Shown: positions 1 through 8,787, counted from the stretch's first letter. The stretch: 64,000 nucleotides of DNA from Levilactobacillus suantsaiihabitans (GCF_004745505.1 NZ_RKLX01000014.1:1-64000); one strand, 5' to 3'. Program-made: numbers and translations. Notes: generated by a model from the letters alone, not told the origin.

Positions 1-73
1 CTGGAATGAAGCCGCTTAGGGTAAACGTCCATTTTATATTATTTCGAATGACAACTTGACAGGGGCCAGTACA

Positions 74-119
74 TCCGCCCCAGCGTTCCAACCCATATTT
101 GGCGAACGGTAGGCGGCCA
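74..119 (+). repeat. 46-bp dispersed repeat, copy 1
   Basis: This 46-bp stretch is identical to 8704-8749, and a close variant forms the right end of the element at 29073-29252. It is partly self-complementary: CCGCC pairs with GGCGG at the ends, and CGTTC pairs with GAACG further in, so it can fold into a hairpin. It contains no ORF that looks real. The remaining sequence from 1 to 230 shows no gene; the upstream gene lies outside the window. Confidence 0.85.
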
Positions 120-229
120 ATTTGTATTGTGAGGCAGAAAACGACTATTTTTAACGCCATGAGTCGCATGACAACAATAGTTCCAGTTGATTTTCGTCTT
201 TCAACCTTCAGCTCCCAAAAATTTGCCGC

Positions 230-268
230 AAAAAAAGCACGATACCTCACAGGATACCGCGCTTTTTG
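230..268 (-). terminator. Terminator of the alcohol dehydrogenase gene
   Basis: The arms AAAAAGC (232-238) and GCTTTTT (261-267) are perfectly complementary, with further partial pairing inside. Read on the minus strand the hairpin ends in a run of T, just past the stop codon at 286. Confidence 0.7.
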
Positions 269-285
269 GTTACACCCAAATTAAA

Positions 286-1410
286 TTATTTGCCAGGAAT
301 GTAGCTGTCATCAATGACCAGAACTGGCTTGATGGTCTTCCCGGAAACGGAGTCGGCGTTGGCTTCGTTGATTTGACTGAACTTGTAGAACTTTTCAGTC
401 TTGTCGAAGTCGAACATGCCCAGCTTGTAGAATTCGATCAAACGAGGGATGTCGATTTGTGGAACGGAGTCACCCATGTTAACCCCGATGACACTCTTGT
501 CGTTGACACACAGGTCGTTCCAAGTGTCGAGATCGATGTGTTGGTCGGTAACGGCGATGGCTGCGGAGACCCCACCTTGTGCTAAGGCTTGAATGGAGTT
601 GGCAATCACGCTAGAAACACCGGTGGTATCAACCGCGTAGTTGACACCAAAGCCGCCAGTCAGGTCTTGCACGGCCTTGACCACGTCGTCGACCTTCTTA
701 CTGTTGATGACGTCGGTAGCGCCGAGTTCCTTGGCTAATGCCAAACGAGAATCAACGATATCGATGGCGATGACCTTGGTGCAACCGGAGATCCGGCCGG
801 CCATCATGGCAGCCAGCCCAACGGCACCGGTCCCAAAGACGGCGATGGTGTCACCAGGCTTAGGCTTCAAAGTGTTCAAAACGGTCCCGGAACCAGTGAC
901 ATAGCCACAGCCCAGCGGTCCGAGCTTCCGTAAGTCTAAGTCCTTGTCGACCTTAACGGCGTTCCGTTCACGAACGACCGTGGTCGTGGTAAATGAACTT
1001 TGGTCGAACATGTCAGCAACCTTGTGGCCGTTTTCAGTGAAGTGAGCGGTCCCATCTGGACGAACCCCAGACAGGTTGTTGGCCGCGTAGTTTTCACATT
1101 GCGTTGGCTTGCCGGCCAGACAGCTCTTGCAATTCCCACAACCGTAAAAACTCAAGACAACGTGGTCGCCGGGCTTGAACTGGGTAACTTCTGGTCCAAC
1201 CTTTTCGACGATCCCGGACCCTTCGTGACCTAACACGATCGGGTAATCAATGGTCGCAACCCCGGAACGCAGGGCTTCGTCAGAGTGACAGATCCCACTG
1301 GCAACCATGTGGACTTGGATATCATCCGCGCCCATGTCAGCCAGTTCAACGTCATCACGAATTTCAAAATCAGCATTTTGCTTATCAACAACTGCAGCTT
1401 GAATCTTCAT
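286..1410 (-). CDS. Zinc-dependent alcohol dehydrogenase (benzyl/aryl-alcohol type)
   Basis: This is a medium-chain, NAD-dependent alcohol dehydrogenase of 374 residues that interconverts an alcohol and an aldehyde in the cytosol. The catalytic zinc ligands Cys41 and His62 (GHE) are visible. The structural zinc site is Cys91, Cys94, Cys97 and Cys105. The Rossmann motif GTGAVGLAAMMAG lies near residue 195. Length and motifs fit the AreB/XylB/class III group rather than the shorter AdhP type. The ATG at 1410 is chosen over an in-frame GTG at 1419, because the GAGG ribosome site abuts the GTG but sits 8 bases before the ATG. It is monocistronic. Its promoter carries a Rex-like site and a cre-like site, which suggests redox and carbon control. 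The natural substrate cannot be read from sequence. Confidence 0.93.
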   Translation of the reverse strand: MKIQAAVVDKQNADFEIRDDVELADMGADDIQVHMVASGICHSDEALRSGVATIDYPIVLGHEGSGIVEKVGPEVTQFKPGDHVVLSFYGCGNCKSCLAGKPTQCENYAANNLSGVRPDGTAHFTENGHKVADMFDQSSFTTTTVVRERNAVKVDKDLDLRKLGPLGCGYVTGSGTVLNTLKPKPGDTIAVFGTGAVGLAAMMAGRISGCTKVIAIDIVDSRLALAKELGATDVINSKKVDDVVKAVQDLTGGFGVNYAVDTTGVSSVIANSIQALAQGGVSAAIAVTDQHIDLDTWNDLCVNDKSVIGVNMGDSVPQIDIPRLIEFYKLGMFDFDKTEKFYKFSQINEANADSVSGKTIKPVLVIDDSYIPGK

Positions 1411-1442
1411 AATTGGCACCTCGGTTTTAAAGTTATTTACAC

Positions 1443-1460
1443 TTGATAATTATTACACAA
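1443..1460 (-). promoter_or_regulatory. Candidate Rex operator upstream of adh
   Basis: TTGATAATTATTACACAA on the plus strand reads TTGTGTAATAATTATCAA on the minus strand. By my recollection of the Rex consensus TTGTGAAATAATTCACAA it matches at 15 of 18 positions. It lies 33-50 bases upstream of the adh start. Rex senses NADH/NAD+ and commonly represses alcohol dehydrogenases, so the placement makes sense. Binding is inferred. Confidence 0.6.
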
Positions 1461-1471
1461 CTAGAGAGAAA

Positions 1472-1485
1472 AGCAAGCGCTTTCA
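1472..1485 (-). promoter_or_regulatory. cre-like site (CcpA) upstream of adh
   Basis: AGCAAGCGCTTTCA matches the cre pattern TGNAANCGNTTNCA with one mismatch. It lies next to the Rex-like box in the adh promoter region. Confidence 0.6.
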
Positions 1486-1803
1486 TGAAAACGATGGGTT
1501 TCGGTCTAGCCTAACAAATCCTTGTCGTTACCGTCCTGACGGTCATTGCCCACACCTGACCCCAGATTTAAAAATTGGTAACGTTTTATTTCACATGCAT
1601 CGTTTGGTCAATCGAAAACGGGACCGTGACCAGCGCCACCGCCCCGTCTTTGTAGCGTTGAAATGACTGACATGGATGACCGCCCGCCGTTGCCCAAATG
1701 ACGCTGGCGGAGCAGTCTGACTAGGGTTATCCTTACACTTGCTTGCCAGACCTGCAGCGCAAGAGAATCCCTGGTGGCCGTAGGTGATCGTTTAGACTAA
1801 ACC
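1486..1803. other. Intergenic stretch without a gene
   Basis: No ORF with a plausible start and ribosome site was found here. The stretch holds the distal upstream region of adh and the sequence downstream of the aldehyde dehydrogenase. I see no convincing terminator or repeat. Confidence 0.5.
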
Positions 1804-3279
1804 CTAGCCTTGGGTCTTTTCTGGGTGGCCTTGCAGGTAGATGACGTGGGTGTTGAGGAATTCTTCGATTCCGTGCTTCCCATCGTCGCCGCCGATCCCG
1901 GATTCCTTCCAGCCGGAGTGAGAACCGTTCATGGCTTCGAAGTTGAAGCGGTTAATGTAAGTTTCACCGTCTTCGAGTTCGTTAGCGGCCCGCATGGCGT
2001 TTTCAATGTTTTCGGTAAAGATGGAAGAAGTCAGGCCAAAGTCACTGTCGTTGGCCATGGCGATGGCGTCATCCAAGGTCTTGAAGGTCAAGACTGGCAG
2101 AACAGGGCCAAAGATTTCGTCTTGCACAATTTCGGAGTCTTGCTTGACGTTGGTGATGACGGTCGGTTCGTAGTAGAAGCCATTTTCAATCTTGATGGTG
2201 TGCCCACCGGTAGCTAACTTGCCACCGGCCTTGACTGCGCGGTCGACCATGCCGGCAACCTTGTCCAAGGCGCCTTGGTTGATCAGCGGACCCATGCCGA
2301 TGTCTTCGTGCTTCATGGGGTCACCGACCGTCACGGCAGCCATCTTGTCGGCCAATTTCTTGGTAAATTCGTCGGCGATGTCTTCTTGGACGTAGACCCG
2401 TTCACAGTTGTTGCAGAGTTGCCCGTTGTTGTCGACCCGCGAATCGATGATGGATTGAACGGCTAAGTCGATGTCAGCATCCTTGCAAACGATGGCCGGC
2501 GCCTTCCCACCTAATTCCAAGGAGACCTTGGCCATGTGGGTCGCAGCGGCTTCCATGACCCGCTTCCCGGAGTTGACGGAACCGGTCAAGCTGATAATGC
2601 CGATCTTCTTGTTGCGAGATAATTCGTCACCGATGACGGAACCAGGACCGGTGATGATGTTGACGACCCCCTTAGGAATCCCCACCTTTTCCACGATCTT
2701 CGCAAATTCCAGTCCCAGGTTAGGCGTATCGGTACTTGGCTTCATAACGATGGTGTTCCCGGTAACCAAGGCTGGCCCCATCTTCCGCGCAATCAGGAAG
2801 AATGGGAAGTTCCATGGCAAAATGCCAGCGGCCACACCGATTGGTTGCTTGGCAATCATAATGTTTTCGTTAGGGTTATCGGATTGGAGAATTTCGCCTT
2901 CGTAGGTCCGTGAAGCGCTGGCCATGTAGTCGAAGTAGTCCGCGGAGAAGAGAATTTCGGTGGTCGCTAAGGACTTGATCTTGCCTTGTTCTTCTTGGAG
3001 CATTTCAATTAGGTGCTTAGAATCTTTGCGAATTTCCGTGGCCACGTCGTGTAAATATTGGCCCCGGGTGGCAGCGGGGACCTTCTTCCAGGACTTTTGG
3101 GCTTCGTAAGCGGCGTCGATGGCCTCACGAGTTTCATCTAGCGTAGCGCTAGGTACCGTGGAGATGGGGGCACCGGTCGCGGGGTTCAAAACGGTAATCA
3201 GGTTTCCGGATGATGAATCTCTGAACTCACCATTGATATACATTTGATAGTGCTTTAAAGCTACTGAACTCTTGGACAT
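1804..3279 (-). CDS. aldA: NAD(P)-dependent aldehyde dehydrogenase, AldA-like
   Basis: This 491-residue protein belongs to the aldehyde dehydrogenase superfamily and oxidises an aldehyde to a carboxylate. Visible motifs are PWNFP (155-159), general base Glu255 in LELGGK, and catalytic Cys289 in GQLC. The C-terminus (SGIGGDDGKHG, then HVIYLQ) closely resembles E. coli lactaldehyde dehydrogenase AldA as I remember it, so lactaldehyde, glycolaldehyde or succinate semialdehyde are possible substrates. The ATG at 3279 is preferred to longer in-frame starts because GAAGGGAG lies 10 bases upstream and the extra N-terminus is not family-like. It is oriented like adh but separated by about 390 bases. 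A Rex-like palindrome lies 160 bases upstream. Confidence 0.9.
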   Translation of the reverse strand: MSKSSVALKHYQMYINGEFRDSSSGNLITVLNPATGAPISTVPSATLDETREAIDAAYEAQKSWKKVPAATRGQYLHDVATEIRKDSKHLIEMLQEEQGKIKSLATTEILFSADYFDYMASASRTYEGEILQSDNPNENIMIAKQPIGVAAGILPWNFPFFLIARKMGPALVTGNTIVMKPSTDTPNLGLEFAKIVEKVGIPKGVVNIITGPGSVIGDELSRNKKIGIISLTGSVNSGKRVMEAAATHMAKVSLELGGKAPAIVCKDADIDLAVQSIIDSRVDNNGQLCNNCERVYVQEDIADEFTKKLADKMAAVTVGDPMKHEDIGMGPLINQGALDKVAGMVDRAVKAGGKLATGGHTIKIENGFYYEPTVITNVKQDSEIVQDEIFGPVLPVLTFKTLDDAIAMANDSDFGLTSSIFTENIENAMRAANELEDGETYINRFNFEAMNGSHSGWKESGIGGDDGKHGIEEFLNTHVIYLQGHPEKTQG

Positions 3280-3438
3280 AACGATAAGACTCCCTTCAAC
3301 AGCAATGAAACAGACTAACTTGATCCGGTGAAATGATGAGGTCACGCGCCCGCGTATTTTCCCCCGGCAAAATACTGACACTACCGATTATCTCGTGGGT
3401 CATTCCTCAACTCTGTTATACCGCTTTTATTCGTTGCT

Positions 3439-3456
3439 ATGTGAGTATCCTCACAA
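3439..3456 (-). promoter_or_regulatory. Candidate Rex operator upstream of aldA
   Basis: ATGTGAGTATCCTCACAA is an inverted repeat (TGTGAG-TATC-CTCACA). On the minus strand it reads TTGTGA-N6-TCACAT, which has both half-sites of a Rex box. The centre departs from the consensus, so it is weaker than the adh site. Confidence 0.45.
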
Positions 3457-3874
3457 ATAAAATAGTCGTTGACAGAGTGGCGGATTGAAATGGCCTGGGA
3501 GCGTAGGCGTCAAGTTTGTAAGGATACCTGACAACGTACTGGCGGCTAAACGCCCAATAGCTGAGATTGGGCGTTGGCAGTGGGGACGACGAAAGAAAAG
3601 AGAGCGAATCCTACGCCTAGGAAGTGTGTCCCAGGCGCCTCCAGCTTCCGGTTTGCTTTGAAGCCTGGCAAAGCCAGCTAGTTCTCACTAGGATGCCGAT
3701 AGTGTTAGTTAACAATATTTTTTTACCCGTTGATATTTGACTATCCATTAGATTCTAGAGCGATATTTGTGGATTTTACTATCAAGTTCTTTTATGTTGG
3801 TGGGAAGTTAAGGGAAATTCCCTGATTCAATTATCGGCGCGAGGAGGCATACGACTGTCAAATAGGGTGATGTC
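3457..3874. other. Structured intergenic region before the ABC genes
   Basis: No convincing gene. It holds a perfect 10-bp hairpin, AACGCCCAAT (3549-3558) with ATTGGGCGTT (3566-3575), and a second one, CTGGC-AAA-GCCAG (about 3664-3676), plus imperfect inverted arms around CCTGGGA and TCCCAGG. None is followed by a T run. A strong GAGGAGG at 3841 is followed by no ATG, GTG or TTG at a useful distance, so it may be a relic. Base composition turns AT-rich from about 3710. Confidence 0.4.
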
Positions 3875-5647
3875 ATGAGGAAAACAGATAATTGGAAATT
3901 CATTTTAAAAATATTTTTAAAGAAATTTTCTCGGAGCTTTTATTGGCTATTACTGGTAGTGATAGTTACTGACATTTTGTACACAGTTGGAATAACAGTA
4001 ATACCAGCGTATGCTGCAAAGATTGTTGTTCAACCAGAATCCAGTATAGTAATTGTTTTAACCACAGTAGCGATTTTAAGCTTGCTTATTTATGGGGCTC
4101 ATATCATAGGAATTTATTTTCAGGGTAAAATTGCCCAACTGACTTTTGACTTTCGATTTGACTACGTTCCCATTTTTTCAAAAAGAATTTTTTCTTGGCC
4201 CCAGAAGAATATTGACTCTGTTGAAGGAAAGATGATAATTGATCAAGCTTACGAGTCCATCTATAACGGTGCAAATGTTGGTATTGGGGCAGTCATTGAT
4301 CAAACCATACTAGTCTTAAGATATTCGCTGCAAATCATTTCTTTATTAGTATTAATGGGACTTCTCAGTATTTGGCCAGCGATTGTTGTCTTTTCTTTTA
4401 ATATATTCGGCTATTTAATTCAAAGTTTAGGGAATCGCTGGTATGCAAATCACAAGAATGCACAAAATAGGATTACCAGTTATCAAGAATACTTTTCTAG
4501 AACATTAATGGACCGCGAGAATGGTAAAGATATTCGGCTATTCGGAATGGTGCCTCTGTTTCATGACTACCAGAAAAAATTGGCAAAACGGTTGGTCAAT
4601 TGGGAAGGCCGTTATTCGGCAGTCCTTGCTGTTGTTAATATATTACAGCAACTGTTCAACTTGGCTGGTGTTATGTTCACACTGCTATTCTTAATTAGTG
4701 AGAAAGGCCTAACCACCGCCAACTGTATTTTTTTCCTAACTGCAATTCAATTAATGAATACAAATTTTGGAAGCCTAAGAAAGGCCTATACCTCGGCCAG
4801 TAAGAATCTAACGTTTGTTCCCAATTTCAGAAAATTTATGAACGCAGCATCAGACCTGCCCGCTGAGCATAAACAAAATGTGGTAGGTGGTTTTAAACAA
4901 TTGTCGCTTAATCATGTCTTTTTGAAACTTGATAACAACGACATCTTAAAAGAAATTAACCTATCAATTAATAAAGGCGACCACCTTATTATCGTCGGGG
5001 AGAACGGTGCCGGTAAGTCATCTCTGATAAAAGTCCTCAGTGGGCTGTATCGTCCAACGACTGGATCAGCCAAACTAAATGGCCTCGCGTTAAAATCAGT
5101 TAGTCCTAAATCGTTGCAAGAACACGTGGCTGTTCAATTTCAGGATGACGTACTGTTACATTTTACCATTGCAGAAAACATTTCCTGCACGGATCTCAAA
5201 AGGACCGATTATCAAAAAGTTACTGAAGCCTTACGAAAAGTCCAGTTACTTCAGTTTGTCAACTCATTGCCAAATGGTATTGAAACCTATGTTGGTAATG
5301 AGTTAAGTGAAAATGGCGTACTATTATCAGGTGGTCAGAAGCAACGGTTATTATTTGCCAGAGTCCTTTATAAGCAAGCCGATTTGACTATTTTAGATGA
5401 GCCAACGGCGGCGTTGGATCCAATTAGCGAGAGAAACTTTTATCAGTTGATCCAAAGCGAACTAGCCAAAAAAACCGTGATTTTTGTCACACATAGATTA
5501 GGGTCTTTTATTAAAAAGGGAAAAATTGCTGTCATGAGCAAGGGAAAAATCATCGCAATGGGGACACACGACGACTTATTAGTAAATTGCGAGCTCTATA
5601 GGAAAATGTGGCAAGCACAACGTTCATTGTATCGTGTAGGTGATTAA
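3875..5647 (+). CDS. ABC exporter, fused membrane and ATPase domains (first of a pair)
   Basis: This 590-residue half-transporter has a membrane domain over about residues 1-330 and a nucleotide-binding domain after about 345. Walker A is GENGAGKSS, the Q-loop is FQDD, the signature is LSGGQKQR, Walker B is LTILDEP and the switch His is in VTHR. The tail MWQAQRSLY is typical of lactobacillal and streptococcal exporter pairs of this kind. The substrate is unknown; a peptide or drug is likely. AGGGTGA precedes the ATG. The stop lies 1 base before the preferred start of the partner gene, so the two should form a heterodimer. The sequence is clearly AT-richer than its neighbours, which suggests transfer. 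The partner gene is broken, so function here is doubtful. Confidence 0.88.
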   Translation: MRKTDNWKFILKIFLKKFSRSFYWLLLVVIVTDILYTVGITVIPAYAAKIVVQPESSIVIVLTTVAILSLLIYGAHIIGIYFQGKIAQLTFDFRFDYVPIFSKRIFSWPQKNIDSVEGKMIIDQAYESIYNGANVGIGAVIDQTILVLRYSLQIISLLVLMGLLSIWPAIVVFSFNIFGYLIQSLGNRWYANHKNAQNRITSYQEYFSRTLMDRENGKDIRLFGMVPLFHDYQKKLAKRLVNWEGRYSAVLAVVNILQQLFNLAGVMFTLLFLISEKGLTTANCIFFLTAIQLMNTNFGSLRKAYTSASKNLTFVPNFRKFMNAASDLPAEHKQNVVGGFKQLSLNHVFLKLDNNDILKEINLSINKGDHLIIVGENGAGKSSLIKVLSGLYRPTTGSAKLNGLALKSVSPKSLQEHVAVQFQDDVLLHFTIAENISCTDLKRTDYQKVTEALRKVQLLQFVNSLPNGIETYVGNELSENGVLLSGGQKQRLLFARVLYKQADLTILDEPTAALDPISERNFYQLIQSELAKKTVIFVTHRLGSFIKKGKIAVMSKGKIIAMGTHDDLLVNCELYRKMWQAQRSLYRVGD

Positions 5648-5648
5648 T

Positions 5649-7469
5649 ATGGGCAACTTAGAAAGAAACGTTAGTAACATATTAAAAACAATCAAAATGG
5701 TTGTGCACCTTGATAAGGTCGTTTTGCCTACCACACTGATTGTAAGTGTGATTAATGCCGTGGTTCCTTTGGTGATTGTATTAGGAAATACGGCAATCAT
5801 AAATGCAATCGTCCAGGGAAACCTATTTCATGCAAAGTCAATGACGATTACCGTTTACGCCGTTTCAATTGGGATGTCTATCATCTCATCTTTGGTCCAA
5901 AAAAATAGCAGCACGCATGCCGTAAGGGCTAATGAGCTGTTAAGGATTTCAATTCATGAGGCATGGGAGAAAGCGAGTTTTCAATCCTTGGTTACGGCAA
6001 AGTATTTCAGTAAAATGATGAAGAGTGAGTCTTCATTCCGGTATTCTGGGGGAATTACGGTCTTTTGTCATCAAATTCAAAGCTTGGTCAATGGCCTTGT
6101 AACTGTCATTGGTAGCTTAGGGCTTTTAATTTGGTTATCTGCGGTTGGTTTTCTGTCATCATCGTTAATGACAGTCGCAACGATGACAACTTTATTATTA
6201 TTGCTCGTATGCGAGATACTGCTACTGAAAGTGTTTCAACATTTAACAAATAGAAATATCACATTGTTTGCCAGTCTAATGGCTATCGAGCGTAAAATGA
6301 ACTATTTCTTGATGAGTATTGTCAACAAATATGAAATACTGAAATCTGTCAAGATGTGGGGGACGGCTGAACTAATACAAGAAAGATATTTGGCATCTTG
6401 GAAACGAGAGAGAAAATCCAATCATGAGTTGGTGTGGAACGATTACCTTTCCCAGATAGTTGCCGCCTTAATGACCACAAACATTGTGATTTGGCTGTTT
6501 GGCCTCGTGCTTTTAAAAATTCATACTGGGCTTTTACCGGTTGGACAATTAAATACCTTGTTTGGCGGAATTGTTCAAATCTCAACGGCAATAGCAACGA
6601 TGACTTCAACCTGGCAAAGGACTTTAAGGTTTCAAAATCAAATGACTTACGTGAATGACATTTTGCAAGAAAAAACAATTGCTGGTCCCGAAAGTAATCT
6701 TGGAAAAGAACATCCAGCGCTCAAAGAACACAATGTCATTAGCTTTGATCATGTGAGTTTTGGCTACGATTCTGATAGTGAAGTCATTCATGATCTATCT
6801 TTTAATTTTGAATTTTCGGGAATTAGTGTAATCATTGGGGAGAACGGGAGTGGGAAGACCACTTTGGTGAAGCTAATGCTGGGATTATTGCAACCCACAC
6901 ACGGACGTATTTCTTTGAACGGGCAAGATATCTGAAAAATCCGCCCTAATGAATACTTTGATTTATTCAAAGTCGTCTTTCAAGATTTTCAAGTTTTCGA
7001 TGTCACAATTGGCGATAATATTGCAGCGGCAGTCAAGTACAATCATGAGCAAATGAAAAACGCGATTTCTGACCAAAGCTTAAGAGAGTGGATAGCCGCT
7101 TTACCACAACATGAGGATACCTTAGTGGGGATGTATACTGAAAATAATCTGCAGCCCAGTGGCGGTCAGAAGCAACAAATAGCCATCGCTCGTGCCAATT
7201 TTAAGAACGGCATTTATCAAATCTTAGATGAACCCTCGTCAAAGCTAGATCCCATACAAGAGGTGGCCGTCTTTTCGAAAATAGCAGCACTCTCGAATAA
7301 ACTGCCATCACTTTTTATTACCCATCGTGTTGGGGTAGTGGGACTGGCAAATACCATAATCGTGTTAAAAAAAGGAAAGATTGTCGGGGTAGGTACAAAA
7401 GAAGACCTACTCAGGAGCTCTGCATATTTTAGAAAAATCTGGGACAGTCAAGCTTCACTTTATCATTGA
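5649..7469 (+). pseudogene. ABC exporter partner interrupted by an in-frame TGA
   Basis: The reading frame runs from the ATG at 5649 (AGGTG 7 bases upstream; an in-frame GTG at 5640 overlaps the first gene) to a TGA at 6933-6935. It then continues in the same frame without another stop to 7469. The break falls just after Walker A (GENGSGKTT), before the Q-loop. The downstream part carries QDF, PSGGQKQQ, Walker B QILDEP and ITHR. A CGA-to-TGA transition (Arg to stop) is the simplest explanation. The signature and the residues around Walker B have also drifted (Pro for Leu, Gln for Arg, SSK for TSA), which suggests relaxed selection. A sequencing error or a split protein (restart at 7053) are alternatives. 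The tail IWDSQASLY matches the partner's tail. Confidence 0.85.
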
Positions 7470-7515
7470 GTTGTAATTGCTAGGATTGGTGCTATCGTGA
7501 ACGCAATAGCTCTAC

Positions 7516-7557
7516 AAAGAGACCAAGCAACCGTTTTCGACGGGGCTTGGTCTCTTT
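7516..7557 (+). terminator. Terminator after the ABC pair
   Basis: AAAGAGACCAAGC (7516-7528) and GCTTGGTCTCTTT (7545-7557) form a perfect 13-bp stem 47 bases after the stop codon. The T-rich arm and following bases serve as the tail. The A-rich left arm would let it work in both directions. Confidence 0.75.
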
Positions 7558-7739
7558 GACTTGTCATTTACATCGTGCCAGCTAACCATCCTTGTTAGTG
7601 ATGGCCATTAAATCGTCAGAAATTTAGTACTGAAACGAGTCAATTACCATCGAATAAACGCGGTGGCTTGTCGCTCACGTGTCTGGCGAATGGGTCCTTC
7701 TCGTCGTGACGGGCGAGCTAAAGGGTAGTCTCGGAACCA

Positions 7740-7806
7740 AAGCCCACGTCTCAAGGTGGCCTCATGGCCGAAATGTGGGCCAACAGGCAACTGGTTCCGC
7801 TTAACA
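7740..7806 (-). repeat. Partial copy of the dispersed structured element
   Basis: Read on the minus strand, about 65 bases match the right half of the element at 29073-29252, with few differences (GTTAAGCGGAACCAGTTGCC, then CCTGTTGGC, then GGCCATGAGGCCAC). The left half is missing or has diverged. The rest of 7558-7831 shows no gene. Confidence 0.65.
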
Positions 7807-7831
7807 GCTAACCGCCTGTCGCCACACTTTT

Positions 7832-8155
7832 TCAGTGGCTGGGCCCGTACAAATTTAAAATGACCACGCCCAAGATGACCAGCGCGGTTCCCAGTAAACT
7901 GGCGAGATTTAGCGGTTCGTGCCACACCAAGACGGCCAGCACCGTGGTGACCACGATGCCGATGCCGGCCCAGATGGCGTAGGCCACGTTCAAGTCGATC
8001 TGCCGCATGGCTAACGAGAGAAAGAAAAAACACAGCCCGTACGCCAGCAGTGCGCCAATCGTGGGCCAAAAGCGGGTAAACCCCGCCGCGGCCTTCAAGA
8101 GATTCGTGCCGATCAATTCGCCAAGAATGGCTGTCCCCAAGTAAACGTATGCCAT
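7832..8155 (-). CDS. Small multidrug resistance (SMR) efflux protein
   Basis: This 107-residue protein has four predicted membrane helices, the standard SMR size. Glu13 in GELIGT matches the essential proton- and drug-binding glutamate of EmrE. Tyr59 and Trp62 in YAIWAGIG match the substrate-contact motif. SMR proteins act as dual-topology dimers exchanging protons for cationic drugs; some (Gdx type) export guanidinium instead, and sequence alone does not settle which applies here. The gene stands alone. A partial dispersed repeat lies downstream. Confidence 0.9.
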   Translation of the reverse strand: MAYVYLGTAILGELIGTNLLKAAAGFTRFWPTIGALLAYGLCFFFLSLAMRQIDLNVAYAIWAGIGIVVTTVLAVLVWHEPLNLASLLGTALVILGVVILNLYGPSH

Positions 8156-8410
8156 GAACCCACGCCCCCTTGCGTGAAAAAGTCTTACCTGGAGGATAGT
8201 CTAGCAGGCTGGGGCGTCAGCGGCGTTGGCAAGGCCCAGGTTGGTAAGCGGGCCGACCCAAAGCGGGCGCAACGAAAAAAGCCTGAGCACGGGTGGCCCA
8301 GACTTCCTGAGATGATTTAAGTAAATTACTGAAGGTTGAACTTAAAATTACCGCGCTGATTGCCTTAACGATGGTGCTCTGGTAACTAAATCTAGTGAAG
8401 CCAGATGCCT

Positions 8411-8447
8411 GCGGTGTAGGCTGAGACAAAATCTCAGCCTACACCGC
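8411..8447. repeat. Perfect 16-bp inverted repeat
   Basis: GCGGTGTAGGCTGAGA (8411-8426) and TCTCAGCCTACACCGC (8432-8447) pair perfectly around a CAAAA loop. No T run follows on either strand, so it is not a standard terminator. The surrounding stretch 8156-8787 contains no credible gene, only this hairpin, a region of further repeat-like sequence from about 8600, and the 46-bp repeat. Confidence 0.7.
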
Positions 8448-8703
8448 CGATACAGCTGGCTGACTCCGGCAAGTTGGCGTCTATCAGCAACACTGTGTTA
8501 ATGATAGACTAGTCGTCAATGCTGCTACCACCTGGTGTGACTGTTACTGGCACGCACCACCGTAGCCGAGAGTTCGCCAAATATGGGTTCAGCCGTGGGA
8601 GTTACCTTAGCGGCGCGGTTCATGTCGCTTAGGTAACTGGCGTCTTTGAGACGTGTTCTTCGGCTCAAAGCGAGGCGCCGAGACCGTTCTTTGGCTCGGT
8701 CCG

Positions 8704-8749
8704 TCCGCCCCAGCGTTCCAACCCATATTTGGCGAACGGTAGGCGGCCA
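8704..8749 (+). repeat. 46-bp dispersed repeat, copy 2
   Basis: Identical over 46 bases to 74-119. The preceding 35 bases (GAGACC, then CTTTGGCTCGG) also resemble the sequence before the related copy near 29209, so this is the conserved end of a longer degenerate element. Confidence 0.85.
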
Positions 8750-8787
8750 GCTCAAACCATAGTCGTTGGTAACCACCAGTTTGATGA

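Noticed and set aside
187-585. Open frame of 132 codons on the plus strand
   Set aside because: It is antisense to the 3' end of the alcohol dehydrogenase, has no ribosome site and no family features. Long antisense frames occur throughout the GC-richer genes here.
7644-8069. 141-codon frame on the minus strand
   Set aside because: It overlaps the SMR gene in another frame and is rich in Arg and His, typical of a shadow frame; it also covers the dispersed repeat.
8310-8391. Short hydrophobic peptide frame (about 23 residues) resembling a small toxin
   Set aside because: No ATG, GTG or TTG at its beginning and no ribosome site; hydrophobicity alone is not enough.
8217-8429. 70-codon frame on the minus strand in a gene-free stretch
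   Set aside because: No ribosome site, no recognisable features, and it ends in the perfect hairpin.
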